A DNA stretch of 39,651 nucleotides from an uncultured Clostridia bacterium (GCA_947631535.1 CANRLU010000008.1:1-39651), one strand, 5' to 3'; counted from the stretch's first letter, positions 1-8,489 are shown. Notes: generated by a model from the letters alone, not told the origin. Program-made: numbers and translations.

Positions 1-1407
1 TTCAACGCTATCCGCACCTCTCACAACCCGCCCTCGAGCGTTCTGCTCGACGTCTGCGACAGAATGGGTATGCTCGTTATCGACGAAATATTCGACTGCT
101 GGACGAACGGCAAAAAAGCCTACGACTACCACCTCTGGTTCGATAAATACGCTAAGGAGGACGTGAGGTCGATGACCGTCCGCGACCGCAACCACCCGTC
201 GGTGGTGATGTGGTCTACCGGCAACGAGATTTTCGAGCGCGCGGGCAAATGCGACGGCTACGCGATAGGAAAGATGATAGCCGACACGATAAAGGAAAAC
301 GACCCTACAAGGCCGCTCACCCACGCTTTCTGCGAGTTCTGGGACAACTGGGAGTATAACTCCGAAGCCGGCAAGACCCTCCCTCTGCCGCCGGATCAGC
401 CCGACTTCTGGTGCGAAAAAATCGCCCCGCAGGCCGGAAATCTTGACGTACTGGGCTATAACTATATGAACTACAGAGTCGCAAAGGACGAGCAGATACT
501 TAAGTCTCACCTCTTCGCGATAACCGAGAGCTATCCTATGGACGCGCTTTGGGTAAAAAGGACTATGGACGCCCACCCGAAGCTCATCGGCGAATTTGTC
601 TGGACGGGCTGGGACTACTTCGGCGAGACGGGTCTCGGCAGAGTTATCTACGACAGCCCCGACGGCCCGGGCTGGGGCCTCGACCCTCACCCGAACCACA
701 TCTCGAACTGCGGCGACTTCAGCATATGCGGATTCAAAAAACCGCAGTCGTACTACCGCGACATCGCCTGGGGCAGGGAGAGCGTTAAGATCCTCACCGT
801 AGACCCCGACAACACCGGCAGGGTAAAATCCTACTCGGGCTGGGGCTTCTACGACGCCGACAGGACCTGGACCTACCCCGGCAAGGAGGGCAGGGGCTCG
901 GAGATCTACGTGTTCACAATAGCCGACGAGTGCGAACTTTGGCTCAACGGCGAGTCGCTCGGCAGAAAAGCTCCCAACGAAAAGGGCTTCGCGACCTTTG
1001 AAGCGCCCTACGCTTCGGGAAAGCTCGAAGCCGCGGCATATAAAGACGGCAAGATCTGCGGCCGCGACGAGCTTTGCACCGCAGGCGAGGCGGTATCATT
1101 AAAGCTCACGCTTGACACCACCGGCAGAAGCGGAAAGGCGGATATTATCTTCGCGGAGATAGAATTTACCGACAAAGACGGCCGCACGGCGTGGACCGCA
1201 AACGGCGAAGTGACCGTTTCCGCGGAGGGCGGCAAAGTTATCGGCACCGGCTCGGGCAGAGTTGACGACACCCACGACTACACCAAGAGCTCCTGCTGCG
1301 CATATCGCGGGAAGCTCCTTGCGGCCATTCTTCCCGAGAGCGGAGAGGTCCGCATAAAGGCGTCTTCCGGCGGCCTTTGCGCGGAGGCTGAGGCGGTATT
1401 GAAATAA
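1..1407 (+). CDS. Glycoside hydrolase family 2 protein (beta-galactosidase-like), 5' end missing
   Basis: The reading frame is open from base 1, so the N-terminal sugar-binding and immunoglobulin-like domains lie outside the window. The visible part opens with the GH2 signature NAIRTSHNPPS, followed by MGMLVIDEIFDCW. The acid/base glutamate is in STGNEIFE (codon near 226) and the probable nucleophile is in AITESYPMDA. The conserved GEFVWTGWDYFGE block follows, starting near codon 177 counted from base 64. The last ~200 residues form beta-rich C-terminal domains (VFTIADECELWLNGESLG) of the type found in Bacteroidota and Clostridia GH2 enzymes. No signal peptide can be judged. It probably hydrolyses terminal beta-linked galactose or a similar sugar from plant or host glycans; the exact substrate cannot be told. 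It is followed by a hairpin terminator and converges on the DUF2264 gene. Confidence 0.93.
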   Translation, partial: FNAIRTSHNPPSSVLLDVCDRMGMLVIDEIFDCWTNGKKAYDYHLWFDKYAKEDVRSMTVRDRNHPSVVMWSTGNEIFERAGKCDGYAIGKMIADTIKENDPTRPLTHAFCEFWDNWEYNSEAGKTLPLPPDQPDFWCEKIAPQAGNLDVLGYNYMNYRVAKDEQILKSHLFAITESYPMDALWVKRTMDAHPKLIGEFVWTGWDYFGETGLGRVIYDSPDGPGWGLDPHPNHISNCGDFSICGFKKPQSYYRDIAWGRESVKILTVDPDNTGRVKSYSGWGFYDADRTWTYPGKEGRGSEIYVFTIADECELWLNGESLGRKAPNEKGFATFEAPYASGKLEAAAYKDGKICGRDELCTAGEAVSLKLTLDTTGRSGKADIIFAEIEFTDKDGRTAWTANGEVTVSAEGGKVIGTGSGRVDDTHDYTKSSCCAYRGKLLAAILPESGEVRIKASSGGLCAEAEAVLK

Positions 1408-1438
1408 GAGTCTTGCCCCGAAATTTTATAAAATCGCA

Positions 1439-1468
1439 ACGGCGCATCGCATAACCGCGGTGCGCCGT
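1439..1468. terminator. Bidirectional hairpin between convergent genes
   Basis: Arms ACGGCGCA (1439-1446) and TGCGCCGT (1461-1468) form an 8-bp stem between the GH2 stop and the DUF2264 stop. The flanks are AT-rich on both sides but have no long T-tract, so it may serve both convergent transcripts. Confidence 0.6.
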
Positions 1469-1479
1469 GATGTTTATAT

Positions 1480-2625
1480 TCAGTCCTCTGCGCGGTCGGC
1501 GGGAACGTCCTCGCCCGACCATATTTTTTGCGACGTAAACGGAGTATCCCCGCCCGACCAGAACCGGTGGTCTTTGGGCAAACCGAGCGGCAAAAACACC
1601 GTCTCGCAAAGGTAGAGGCTCCCCGTTGAGATGTAAAATTCGCCGAGCGACGGCTGGGCGCCGCTCACGCCTATCTTCAGAAAGCCGTTTTCATCGAAGA
1701 TATCTCCCGAAAGCGTTCTTGAGATGACCGCCGAGAGCGCGCACCTCGCCTGCTCGGGAGGAAGAGCGTCGGGGAGATTGCCGTTTAAAGCTGCGTGGGA
1801 AAGCGCGTGAAAAGCTCCGAAGCGATAGGTTATCGACCTGCCGATAATCGGGTATGTGCCGTCGGGGGCGATAAGCCGCTCCAAAACGGCGGCATATCTT
1901 TTTTCGCGCCGCAGCGCCTTTTCGGGCAGCCCCGCAAGCTCCGCACAGCTGTCAAACGCCTTTAATACGTCGATATAGAGCGGCTGGATAACAAAGCTGT
2001 TATAAAAGTCGTTCCGCAAAAGCTCGCCGTCGCCGTAAACTCCGTCGCCGAGATACCATTTTTCAAGCCTGTCGGCAGCCTTTAACACCGGCTCGACGGA
2101 ATATTCCCCGCCGAGGGTTTTTATCCCCGCCTCGACCGCCGCCGGAAACAGCACCCAGTTAGAGCCGTCGGCCTGAAATTTTCTTGTGGACTCAAGCGCG
2201 GCGATAAGCCGACTGCGGGTGATACCGTCGAGCTTTTCCGAGAGCTCGGCGGGAGCGCGGACCACCGCGTCGGCCAAAAAGGCTGCGTCAACGAGCGACT
2301 GACCGTAGCCCTCGGAGAAATTCATCGCGTCGGGCGAAGCGGGATCGACGGCGATGCCGAGGCAGTCCCGCACGATTAGGCGGTATCTTTCCTGCAAAGC
2401 CGCTTCTTCGCCCGAAAGACCGTTAAGCGCGAGCCAAGGCGCCAGTCCCATAAGCGTTCTGCCGAACGCCTCAAGGCAGCTGTAGGGCTCCCTCCCCTCT
2501 TTGCAGACCGGCATTTTTTCGCGGAGCTTCTCGTCGCGAAGATTCAAAAGAATTGGGTCGGCAATTTTAAGCATAGCTTTAAGCCAATCGCCGCGGGTCA
2601 TCACCGTTAATTCGGAAGTGTTCAT
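1480..2625 (-). CDS. DUF2264 family protein
   Basis: A 381-residue protein. The ATG at 2625 is chosen because GGAGGG lies just upstream, although the frame stays open further. The sequence fits DUF2264 (a helical alpha/alpha-barrel-like family usually near polysaccharide lyases and glycoside hydrolases), with stretches such as EAFGRTLMGLAPWLAL, NFSEGYGQSLVDAAFLA, SNWVLFPAAVEAG and DGVYGDGELLRNDFYNSFVI. No signal peptide or membrane segment is seen, so it is cytoplasmic. It is the last gene of a three-gene operon with the nucleotidyltransferase (2-bp gap) and GH88 genes. Its biochemical activity is not established from sequence. From context it probably takes part in breakdown of uronate-containing oligosaccharides. 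Confidence 0.82.
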   Translation of the reverse strand: MNTSELTVMTRGDWLKAMLKIADPILLNLRDEKLREKMPVCKEGREPYSCLEAFGRTLMGLAPWLALNGLSGEEAALQERYRLIVRDCLGIAVDPASPDAMNFSEGYGQSLVDAAFLADAVVRAPAELSEKLDGITRSRLIAALESTRKFQADGSNWVLFPAAVEAGIKTLGGEYSVEPVLKAADRLEKWYLGDGVYGDGELLRNDFYNSFVIQPLYIDVLKAFDSCAELAGLPEKALRREKRYAAVLERLIAPDGTYPIIGRSITYRFGAFHALSHAALNGNLPDALPPEQARCALSAVISRTLSGDIFDENGFLKIGVSGAQPSLGEFYISTGSLYLCETVFLPLGLPKDHRFWSGGDTPFTSQKIWSGEDVPADRAED

Positions 2626-2627
2626 AT

Positions 2628-3452
2628 TCAGCCCTCCGTGCGCTTTTCGTAAAAATAATTCAGCTCTTTTTCCAATACGTCCGCATAGCACTGCACCGTC
2701 GGGTCGAGCTCCGCCGCCTCTTTTCGGAGCTCCGCGCTTTCAAAAAACTTCTGCGGAGCTTTCCTGACCTCAAGAGCGGTTTTCAGCGCGCCGTCGCCGT
2801 CGAAAATGCGGTTTTTCAGCGCCCACTCCCCCGCTGCGGTCTTCGAGATAACGCCGCCGGTGCGGAGCGTATAGACGCACCTCGCTATATCCAGAATCCA
2901 CCCGAACGAATAAATGCTTTCGCCCGAAAGATGCGAGTATTTTCGTATCGACTCATAGTGCAGGCGGACGTTTTCCGCGAGCTCTTTGCGACTCGGTGCC
3001 GAAAGCCTGCTTCTTATTTCTTCACCGCGCAAAAGCCGTCCGTTTTCAATGAGCTCCTTGCGGCAAAATGCGTCGAAGCCGTAACCGTCGGTTATCCGCT
3101 GACCGCTCGTGCCCCAATAAACGACCCTGTCCGGAAGGCCGCCGATAAAAGCACAGAGCGACAGCATACCGCCTTCAAAGCAGCGGTAAAACGGGCAGTC
3201 GGGCTCGTTAAGCTGCAACTCCTGCCTAAGTCCGACGAGCCGTCCGGCCTGCTCCTCGGAAACGGCCGCTTTGGTCAGAACGAGGATATCCAGATCGCTC
3301 CAGCCAAAGCGAAAGTCGCCGAGGGTGTATGAGCCGTAAAGATAGATCGCCGTCAGGTTTTCGCCGAGAATTTTCGCGATCTCATCGCTCATTTTTTCAA
3401 TGGCCGGATCGGGGTCTCTGCGGCATAACGCGGTGTCTTCGCAGCTGTTCAC
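2628..3452 (-). CDS. Nucleotidyltransferase-fold protein (aminoglycoside-adenylyltransferase-like)
   Basis: A 274-residue protein with the pol-beta-like nucleotidyltransferase motif GSYTLGDF...SDLDIL, giving G40-S41 and metal-binding D53 and D55. The rest is helical, as in AadA/ANT(9)-type enzymes. The start is assigned to GTG at 3452. It overlaps the GH88 stop as GTGA, and AAGGAGA lies 10 bases upstream; a second GTG one codon earlier is also possible. The only in-frame ATG upstream of it, at 3560, lies well inside the GH88 gene, and the first downstream ATG (3392) lacks a site. Family members adenylylate antibiotics or small molecules, but substrate cannot be read from sequence and resistance is not implied. 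Being inside a glycan operon is unusual and suggests either a housekeeping role or accidental co-transcription. Confidence 0.75.
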   Translation of the reverse strand: MNSCEDTALCRRDPDPAIEKMSDEIAKILGENLTAIYLYGSYTLGDFRFGWSDLDILVLTKAAVSEEQAGRLVGLRQELQLNEPDCPFYRCFEGGMLSLCAFIGGLPDRVVYWGTSGQRITDGYGFDAFCRKELIENGRLLRGEEIRSRLSAPSRKELAENVRLHYESIRKYSHLSGESIYSFGWILDIARCVYTLRTGGVISKTAAGEWALKNRIFDGDGALKTALEVRKAPQKFFESAELRKEAAELDPTVQCYADVLEKELNYFYEKRTEG

Positions 3453-4552
3453 CACAAAAACGTCTCCTTCCCGCAGAGCTTCAGGACGGCTTCCGTGAGA
3501 AAGTAGTCGCCGTAAATTATCGCGCCCTCGTGCCACGGATCGTGGTAGGCGGCGGTGCATTTTTCGAGGATATTGTCGCAGCCGTCATCAAAGCAGCAGC
3601 GGTGCAAAACAAGCGCTTTCAGCAGCCTTTGGGCCGCGTCGAGATATTTCTCTCCTGCAAATTTCGAGAGCTCGATGAGCCCGCAGGCGGCTATCGCCGA
3701 GGCAGTCGAATCTTCATACCAAGGCTCGGGCGGCTGGTCGAAATCTACCGGAATAAAGCCGCTGTCCGGTATCCTTTCTATGAATCTGTCCGCGATTTTC
3801 ACTGCGGTTTCGAGGTATTCCCGCTTTTTTGCGTGAATGTATGAAAGTGTAAAACCGTAGAGCCCCCAGGCCTGACCGCGCGTCCAGGAGGAGCCGTGGG
3901 CGAATCCCTGCCCGCCGTGGCTGCGAAGACGCTCGCCGCTCACGGGGTCGAACTCGACGATATGGCAAACCGAGCCGTCAGGCCGCACGAAAGCTTTCAT
4001 CGCGGTGTCGGCGTGAGCTTCGGCGATTTGGGAAAAGCGCGGGTCGCAAAGAAGGTCGGAGGCGATATACAGCAGCGGAAGGTTCATCATGCAGTCAATT
4101 ATCGCCCAGCCCGCGCGGGAGCCGTCGCCAAAGTCGTTCCACGCGCGGATAAATCTCCCCGTCGGGTTGAACCTCCCCGCGAGGTCGTTCGCCGCAAGTA
4201 TGAGCCGATTTTTCGAGGCTTCAGAGCCGGTCAGGCGGTAATTTGCGCCCGCAGTCATTAGCCAGCGAAAACCGCTGTCGTGGTCCATACCCCAATGCAG
4301 GAGAAAAACGCGGTCGAGCTTCTGCTCTATCCCCTCGGCGATGAGCCTGAGCGCGTCGCCGCCGAAAGCTCCGTAAAGCTGCCAGAGCTGACCCGCCCAG
4401 AAGCCGTTCGTCCACCACGAGATGTTCTGGGTCTGGTCGTCAAAACGGCCGCCGACCGTCGAATACGGGATCTTTCCGGCGTTCCTAAATGCTGCCGCAG
4501 AAGCTTTCCCGTAGATCTTGCAGGCGGTATCCTGCCAAAAATTGCTGTCCGT
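3449..4552 (-). CDS. GH88 unsaturated glucuronyl hydrolase, probable ACG start
   Basis: An alpha/alpha-barrel enzyme that removes unsaturated uronic acid from oligosaccharides made by polysaccharide lyases. Conserved blocks in order are WWTNGFWAGQLWQLYG (46-61), HWGMDHDSGF with the catalytic-region Asp near 90-92, WNDFGDGSRAGWAIID, and SSWTRGQAWGLYGF. The first in-frame ATG is at 4288, after WWTNGFW and directly before DHDSGF, which would remove about 88 conserved residues. The frame is open upstream to a TAG that overlaps a perfect AGGAGG (4561-4566), and no ATG, GTG or TTG lies between. The best-spaced codon is ACG at 4552-4550, 8 bases from AGGAGG, giving 367 aa, the usual GH88 length. Either ACG is used at low efficiency, or an ATG was mutated, or there is a sequencing error. 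First gene of the operon with the nucleotidyltransferase and DUF2264 genes. Confidence 0.8.
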   Translation of the reverse strand, partial: TDSNFWQDTACKIYGKASAAAFRNAGKIPYSTVGGRFDDQTQNISWWTNGFWAGQLWQLYGAFGGDALRLIAEGIEQKLDRVFLLHWGMDHDSGFRWLMTAGANYRLTGSEASKNRLILAANDLAGRFNPTGRFIRAWNDFGDGSRAGWAIIDCMMNLPLLYIASDLLCDPRFSQIAEAHADTAMKAFVRPDGSVCHIVEFDPVSGERLRSHGGQGFAHGSSWTRGQAWGLYGFTLSYIHAKKREYLETAVKIADRFIERIPDSGFIPVDFDQPPEPWYEDSTASAIAACGLIELSKFAGEKYLDAAQRLLKALVLHRCCFDDGCDNILEKCTAAYHDPWHEGAIIYGDYFLTEAVLKLCGKETFLW

Positions 4553-4579
4553 AAGCCTCGCCTCCTATGGTTTTTTAAA

Positions 4580-4608
4580 ATTTTACCATAAATCTCGGGA
4601 GGTTTCAA
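4580..4608 (-). promoter_or_regulatory. Promoter of the GH88 operon
   Basis: On the minus strand TTGAAA (4603-4608), 17 bases, then TAAAAT (4580-4585). The predicted start is near 4573, leaving a leader of about 20 bases with AGGAGG. This supports translation beginning near 4552 and not at 4288. Confidence 0.75.
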
Positions 4609-4621
4609 TAGATTTTCTTGA

Positions 4622-4649
4622 TTTGCAGTATGAAAACTGCTATTATAAT
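4622..4649 (+). promoter_or_regulatory. Possible promoter of the heparinase-like gene
   Basis: TATAAT at 4644-4649 with a weak TTTGCA 16 bases upstream. It lies so close to the TTG start at 4665 that the 5' leader would be under 10 bases and would start inside the Shine-Dalgarno. It is divergent from the GH88 promoter, so both may share control. Confidence 0.35.
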
Positions 4650-4664
4650 TTTGGGGGCGATAGT

Positions 4665-6440
4665 TTGAAATACACAAAGAGCGAAATAAGGCGGTTTTTG
4701 GGGGAGCTTCCGCAAAACAGGCTGCCGCAGGGTATCAAAAAAAGCCTCGCGGACAAGCGGGCCGAGATACTTTCGGACAAAAAATATTCGCAGTATCTTG
4801 CGGAGATACGCAGCCTCACGGAGAAGTATCGGCAAACACCGATACAAGCGCTGAAATTCTCGGAATTTCGGCTTTTTGCAGACACCGGCGACCGCGAAAC
4901 ATATCAAAAAAGCTATTTTGAGCGCCGCGGAAGGCTCGCCTGCCTCGCGCTGGCGGTCTGGCTCTGGCAGGAGCCGGAGGACGTTTCGACGCTCGAAGAC
5001 GCGATTTGGGCGATTTGCGACGAATACACCTGGGCGCTGCCGGCGCACATCTGGGGAGATTTTGACGAAGAAGCCCGCCCGACGATTGATTTATTCGCAG
5101 CGGAGACAGCCTCGGCTCTTGCGGAAATTTGCGCTCTGACAGAGGGGAAAATCGCGTCGGCGGTCGTAAAAAGAGCGAGGGACAACGTCCACAAAATGGT
5201 CATAGACCGCTATTTATCCGAGGATTTTGGCTGGGAGCACCTGCAAAACAACTGGGCAGCGGTGTGCGGCGGAGCCGTAGGTATCGCGGCGATGTATCTA
5301 TGCGACATTGACGTATTATCGGAAATAATTTTCAGGCTTCAAACCGCTGTTGAAAGCTATATTTCGGGCTTTCCGGACGACGGAGTCGGCATCGAGGGAG
5401 CGTCGTACTGGTCATACGGCTTCACGTTTTTCACGGCATATTCGGAGATGCTCTGCCGCTTAAGCCACGGCAGGATTGATTTATTTTCAGATGAGCGAGT
5501 TAAAAACATCGCGCTGTTTCAGCAAAAAGCATACTTTGATTTCGGAGGAATGGTCAAATTCGGAGACTGCTCCGAGGGCGACGTGTCGCGCTGGTGGGGG
5601 CTGACTTCCTACATATGCTCGAGATACGACGAGGCGGAATTTCTGCCGAGGCCGCTCCTTCCGAGCTTTGGCAGCGACCCCTGCTACCGCTGGGTCGGCA
5701 TCTTCCGCGACCTTGTCTGGAGCTGCGAGCGCAGGGCGCAAAAGAGCGCCTTCTGCACCTACGTTCTGACGAGCGCGCAGTGGTTCATATCAAGCGGGGC
5801 AAACCGCTCGGGAATCGCGGTAAAAGGCGGTCACAACGGCGAAAGCCACAATCACAATGACGTCGGGCAGGTCGAATTTTACCTGAACGGCGACGAGGTC
5901 CTTTTGGACTACGGCAGCGGGCTCTACGACCGCGCCTACTTTGGCGAAAGACGCTACGAGCGGTTTGAGTGCGGCTCGCAGGGGCACAGCCTGCCCATCG
6001 TGGGTGGGTGTTTTCAGAAGGCCGGCAGGGAGTTTTGCACCCGCGACGTAACGTTTTCCGACAGCGGAGTTACAATGGATATCGCTCCGGCATACGGTAT
6101 AAGCAGCCTCGCAAGGCTCATTAGAAGCGTGAGTTTTAATCAATCAGATGGCTCTATGTCTTTAACTGACGAATTTGATTTATTGTCAGATGATATCGAT
6201 ATCGTCGAGAGGTTTGTGAGCTTCTCAAGGCCGGAGATTTCCGGCGGAAAGATCGTTTTGCACGGCAAAAACGGCGGTGCGTCAATGACCTACCCAGCCG
6301 ACGGGTTCGCAGTGAACATCGCAGAACGAAGTGCTCCGAGGCAGGACGATCCGAGGCGGATATATGTCATAGATTTTACGCCGAAGAAGCGGTCGAGAAA
6401 CGTGCGGTTTGCGGTCGAGATAAGTGCGGAAAACAAGTAA
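4665..6440 (+). CDS. Heparinase II/III-like protein
   Basis: A 591-residue protein read from TTG at 4665, which has GGGGG 7 bases upstream; the in-frame ATG at 4518 would overlap the divergent operon and add unconserved residues. The N-terminal half is an alpha/alpha toroid (NNWAAVCGGAVGIAAMYL, and GVGIEGASYWSYGFTFF with a likely catalytic Tyr). The C-terminal half is the heparinase II/III beta-sandwich signature: H390, then ESHNHNDVGQVEFYLNGDE with H395, H397 and D399. Related enzymes cleave uronic-acid polysaccharides (heparin, heparan, alginate oligomers) by beta-elimination. No signal peptide is seen, so it probably works on imported oligosaccharides. It diverges from GH88, whose substrate (4,5-unsaturated uronate) is the product of such a lyase. 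That makes a two-step pathway likely, though the substrate polymer is unknown. Confidence 0.87.
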   Translation: MKYTKSEIRRFLGELPQNRLPQGIKKSLADKRAEILSDKKYSQYLAEIRSLTEKYRQTPIQALKFSEFRLFADTGDRETYQKSYFERRGRLACLALAVWLWQEPEDVSTLEDAIWAICDEYTWALPAHIWGDFDEEARPTIDLFAAETASALAEICALTEGKIASAVVKRARDNVHKMVIDRYLSEDFGWEHLQNNWAAVCGGAVGIAAMYLCDIDVLSEIIFRLQTAVESYISGFPDDGVGIEGASYWSYGFTFFTAYSEMLCRLSHGRIDLFSDERVKNIALFQQKAYFDFGGMVKFGDCSEGDVSRWWGLTSYICSRYDEAEFLPRPLLPSFGSDPCYRWVGIFRDLVWSCERRAQKSAFCTYVLTSAQWFISSGANRSGIAVKGGHNGESHNHNDVGQVEFYLNGDEVLLDYGSGLYDRAYFGERRYERFECGSQGHSLPIVGGCFQKAGREFCTRDVTFSDSGVTMDIAPAYGISSLARLIRSVSFNQSDGSMSLTDEFDLLSDDIDIVERFVSFSRPEISGGKIVLHGKNGGASMTYPADGFAVNIAERSAPRQDDPRRIYVIDFTPKKRSRNVRFAVEISAENK

Positions 6441-6447
6441 AGCTAAT

Positions 6448-6474
6448 GCCGGAGCGGCGATGCTCCGGCTTTTT
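6448..6474 (+). terminator. Rho-independent terminator of the heparinase-like gene
   Basis: GCCGGAGC, a 6-base loop, GCTCCGGC, then TTTTT. It ends one base before the cas2 stop codon of the convergent cas operon. Confidence 0.9.
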
Positions 6475-6475
6475 G

Positions 6476-6766
6476 TTAAAGTATCATCGTTCCCTCTTGG
6501 TCGAAGCCCTTTTCGAGGCCGAGCTTCTCGACCTTTCTTTCCCAGTGTTTGCCGAGAAAATACAGCCTGACCGAATCGCTGTCGGGGTCGATCACCTTGA
6601 GGAGCGCGCCCTTTAAGGCAGTGACCTGTGCGGGGTCCACTATCATTTCAAAGACCGAATTCTGCACTCTGACGCCGTATTTTTCACATATGCCTGCGAC
6701 CTTTCTGAGCCTTGAAGCGCCCTTTTTCGTCGTAAAATCGACGTCGTACGTAACCAGGAGCATCAT
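6476..6766 (-). CDS. cas2: CRISPR-associated endonuclease Cas2
   Basis: A 96-residue ferredoxin-fold protein starting MMLLVTYDVDF, with the beta1 motif TYDV giving the conserved Asp. RVQNSVFEMIVDPAQV follows, typical of type I-C Cas2. The ATG at 6766 has GGAGG about 7 bases upstream. The frame stays open upstream into cas1, but those residues are not Cas2-like. Cas2 is the dimeric core of the Cas1-Cas2 integrase that inserts new spacers next to the leader. It is the last gene of cas4-cas1-cas2, with a 4-base gap after cas1. Confidence 0.96.
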   Translation of the reverse strand: MMLLVTYDVDFTTKKGASRLRKVAGICEKYGVRVQNSVFEMIVDPAQVTALKGALLKVIDPDSDSVRLYFLGKHWERKVEKLGLEKGFDQEGTMIL

Positions 6767-6770
6767 ATCG

Positions 6771-7793
6771 CTACCTCCAGACAAACGGCGGATATCCGTC
6801 AAGGTCGCCGCGCAAATGCCGTCCGAGAAGCATTGCCTGACAATACGGGATAAGACCTATGGGTATCTTTTCGTTCAGAAACGGGTGGGTTATCTCTTCT
6901 TTTTTGCGCTTCTGCCATCTGTCTATAACCGTTCTGCGCGCCTTGTCGCCGAGCATTATCCCGCCGTTTTCAACGCTGAAATCGTCGGACTTTATCTCCC
7001 GCAGATTTATCATCGAGATAACGAACCTGTCGCACAAAGGCGCTCTGAGCTCTTCCATTATATCGAGCGCCAGCGACTCTCTGCCCGGGCGAAGCGCGTG
7101 AAGATATCCCGCCGCGGGGTCGAGGCCGACCGATTCAAGCGCGGAACAGACATCGTTTTTCAGAAGCATATATACAAACGACAGAAGTGCGTTTACCCTG
7201 TTTTCGGGAGGGCGCCTGCTCCGCCTTTCAAATTTCATATCGCAGTCGTCGGTTTTCAGCATTTCGTCGAACGCTCCGAAATATATGCTTGCCGCAGAGC
7301 CCTCAATACCGCGCATAGCATCGATGCTTTCGGCCTTCATAAGCCGGCCGAAGCTGTCGGAGAGCATCTCTGCCGCGTGCCTCAGGGCCTGCGAAGACTT
7401 TTCGGCGTTATCCCTTGCGCTCTTTAACAGAACGTTTCTCGAATTGGCGAATTTTCCGCTTAAGATGTTTCTCACTATTTCCGCCGACGCCGGAGTCCCT
7501 ATGATATCGTACTGCTTTTTTCGCAAAAGCACGTTTCCGTTAACTCCGCCGTAGATCCTTCCGAGAAATCTGCCGCTGTCGGAATGAAACGACAGGGAAA
7601 TGCCGTGCTCTCCGCAAAATCCGATAAAAGGCGTCGTGACGGTGGTGTTCTTTAAGCATATTATAGATTCAACGGTGTGGGCAGGTATCCTGACCTTTTC
7701 CGCGCCGCCTATCTTCACCGCTATGGTCTCGTTCTGACAGTAAAGGTAGCTGTCTTCCGTTAAAATATAAAGTACGTTCCCGAGCTTTTTCAT
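6771..7793 (-). CDS. cas1: CRISPR-associated integrase Cas1 (type I-C)
   Basis: A 340-residue protein of normal length for I-C Cas1. The N-terminal beta domain (KLGNVLYILTEDSYLYCQ) is followed by the helical catalytic domain. Metal ligands are E164 in RGIEGSAASIYF, H232 in GYLHALRPGRES, and the acidic pair around D244-E247 in LALDIMEELR. All expected residues are present, so the integrase looks active. The start overlaps the cas4 stop by 4 bases (ATGA), which implies coupled translation and fits the known Cas4-Cas1 complex of type I-C, in which Cas4 selects and trims PAM-bearing prespacers. Confidence 0.97.
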   Translation of the reverse strand: MKKLGNVLYILTEDSYLYCQNETIAVKIGGAEKVRIPAHTVESIICLKNTTVTTPFIGFCGEHGISLSFHSDSGRFLGRIYGGVNGNVLLRKKQYDIIGTPASAEIVRNILSGKFANSRNVLLKSARDNAEKSSQALRHAAEMLSDSFGRLMKAESIDAMRGIEGSAASIYFGAFDEMLKTDDCDMKFERRSRRPPENRVNALLSFVYMLLKNDVCSALESVGLDPAAGYLHALRPGRESLALDIMEELRAPLCDRFVISMINLREIKSDDFSVENGGIMLGDKARRTVIDRWQKRKKEEITHPFLNEKIPIGLIPYCQAMLLGRHLRGDLDGYPPFVWR

Positions 7794-8452
7794 TCCTGCA
7801 CCTCTTTAAATGACGCATAAACTTTATCCATATATTCTCCTGCCGAACCGCTCACCCCCGGCATACAGATATCGTTAAGAGAACATCTGCCGCATTTTGC
7901 GGCTGTCTCTGCGGCGGGCACTCTGCCCTCCTCAAGCATTTTTGAAAGACTTTCGGCAGTCTTTGCGGTAAGCTCTCTGTATTCATCGGTAAAAGTTACT
8001 TCCTTTCTTCGGTGCGAACCGATATAAAAGAGAGCGCCTTTTTCGATACGGCAGCCGTACATCTCTTCAAGGCAGAGCGCCTGCGCGCAAAGCTGAAGCT
8101 CGTATTCGGCATTGCTGCGAAGCCCTCCGTGCTTATATTCTATCGGGAACAAAATGTATTTTTCTTCCCCGAGAAACGGAAAAACTGTCCCGCAGGGGTC
8201 AGGGTGAGCTTCCACCATATCGCATTTTCCCGAAAGGCCGAGCTTTCGCGACGTGACCTGCATATCCGACATAAAGACGGTCCCCTGCCGCCGCTCCGTA
8301 TTCTGAATGTGGACTTTTTCATGCTCCAGTCTTCCCGCGGCGGTATATTCGTTCTCGTTCCACTGCCGTTCTATCAGCAAAAGTCCCGCCCGCCTTTTGC
8401 AAAAGCAATACTGCGATATGTATGACAGAGGTATAAGTCTGCCGTCTTCCAT
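7790..8452 (-). CDS. cas4: CRISPR-associated exonuclease Cas4 (type I-C)
   Basis: A 220-residue RecB-like nuclease with an iron-sulphur cluster. The cluster cysteines are C18 near the N-terminus and C187, C190 and C196 near the C-terminus. Nuclease residues are H44 (GRLEHEKVH), D78 (GKCDMVE), and E105 with K107 (PIEYKHGG), followed by the QLCAQALCLEE helix. It processes prespacer ends and fixes PAM orientation before Cas1-Cas2 integration. A Shine-Dalgarno AAGGAG is 12 bases from the ATG, which is rather long. Unlike the usual order cas7-cas4-cas1-cas2-array, here the array lies between cas7 and cas4, and no good promoter is visible just upstream of cas4. Confidence 0.96.
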   Translation of the reverse strand: MEDGRLIPLSYISQYCFCKRRAGLLLIERQWNENEYTAAGRLEHEKVHIQNTERRQGTVFMSDMQVTSRKLGLSGKCDMVEAHPDPCGTVFPFLGEEKYILFPIEYKHGGLRSNAEYELQLCAQALCLEEMYGCRIEKGALFYIGSHRRKEVTFTDEYRELTAKTAESLSKMLEEGRVPAAETAAKCGRCSLNDICMPGVSGSAGEYMDKVYASFKEVQE

Positions 8453-8489
8453 TTCCGCTTTTCACTCCTTTTTGACCGTCACTCATCGC

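Noticed and set aside
2628-3452. Calling the nucleotidyltransferase an antibiotic-resistance gene
   Set aside because: Only the fold motif is recognisable; substrate residues and context do not support resistance.
6549-7427. A 292-codon plus-strand ORF opposite cas1 and cas2
   Set aside because: It is antisense to two clear cas genes, has no ribosome binding site and no recognisable domain.
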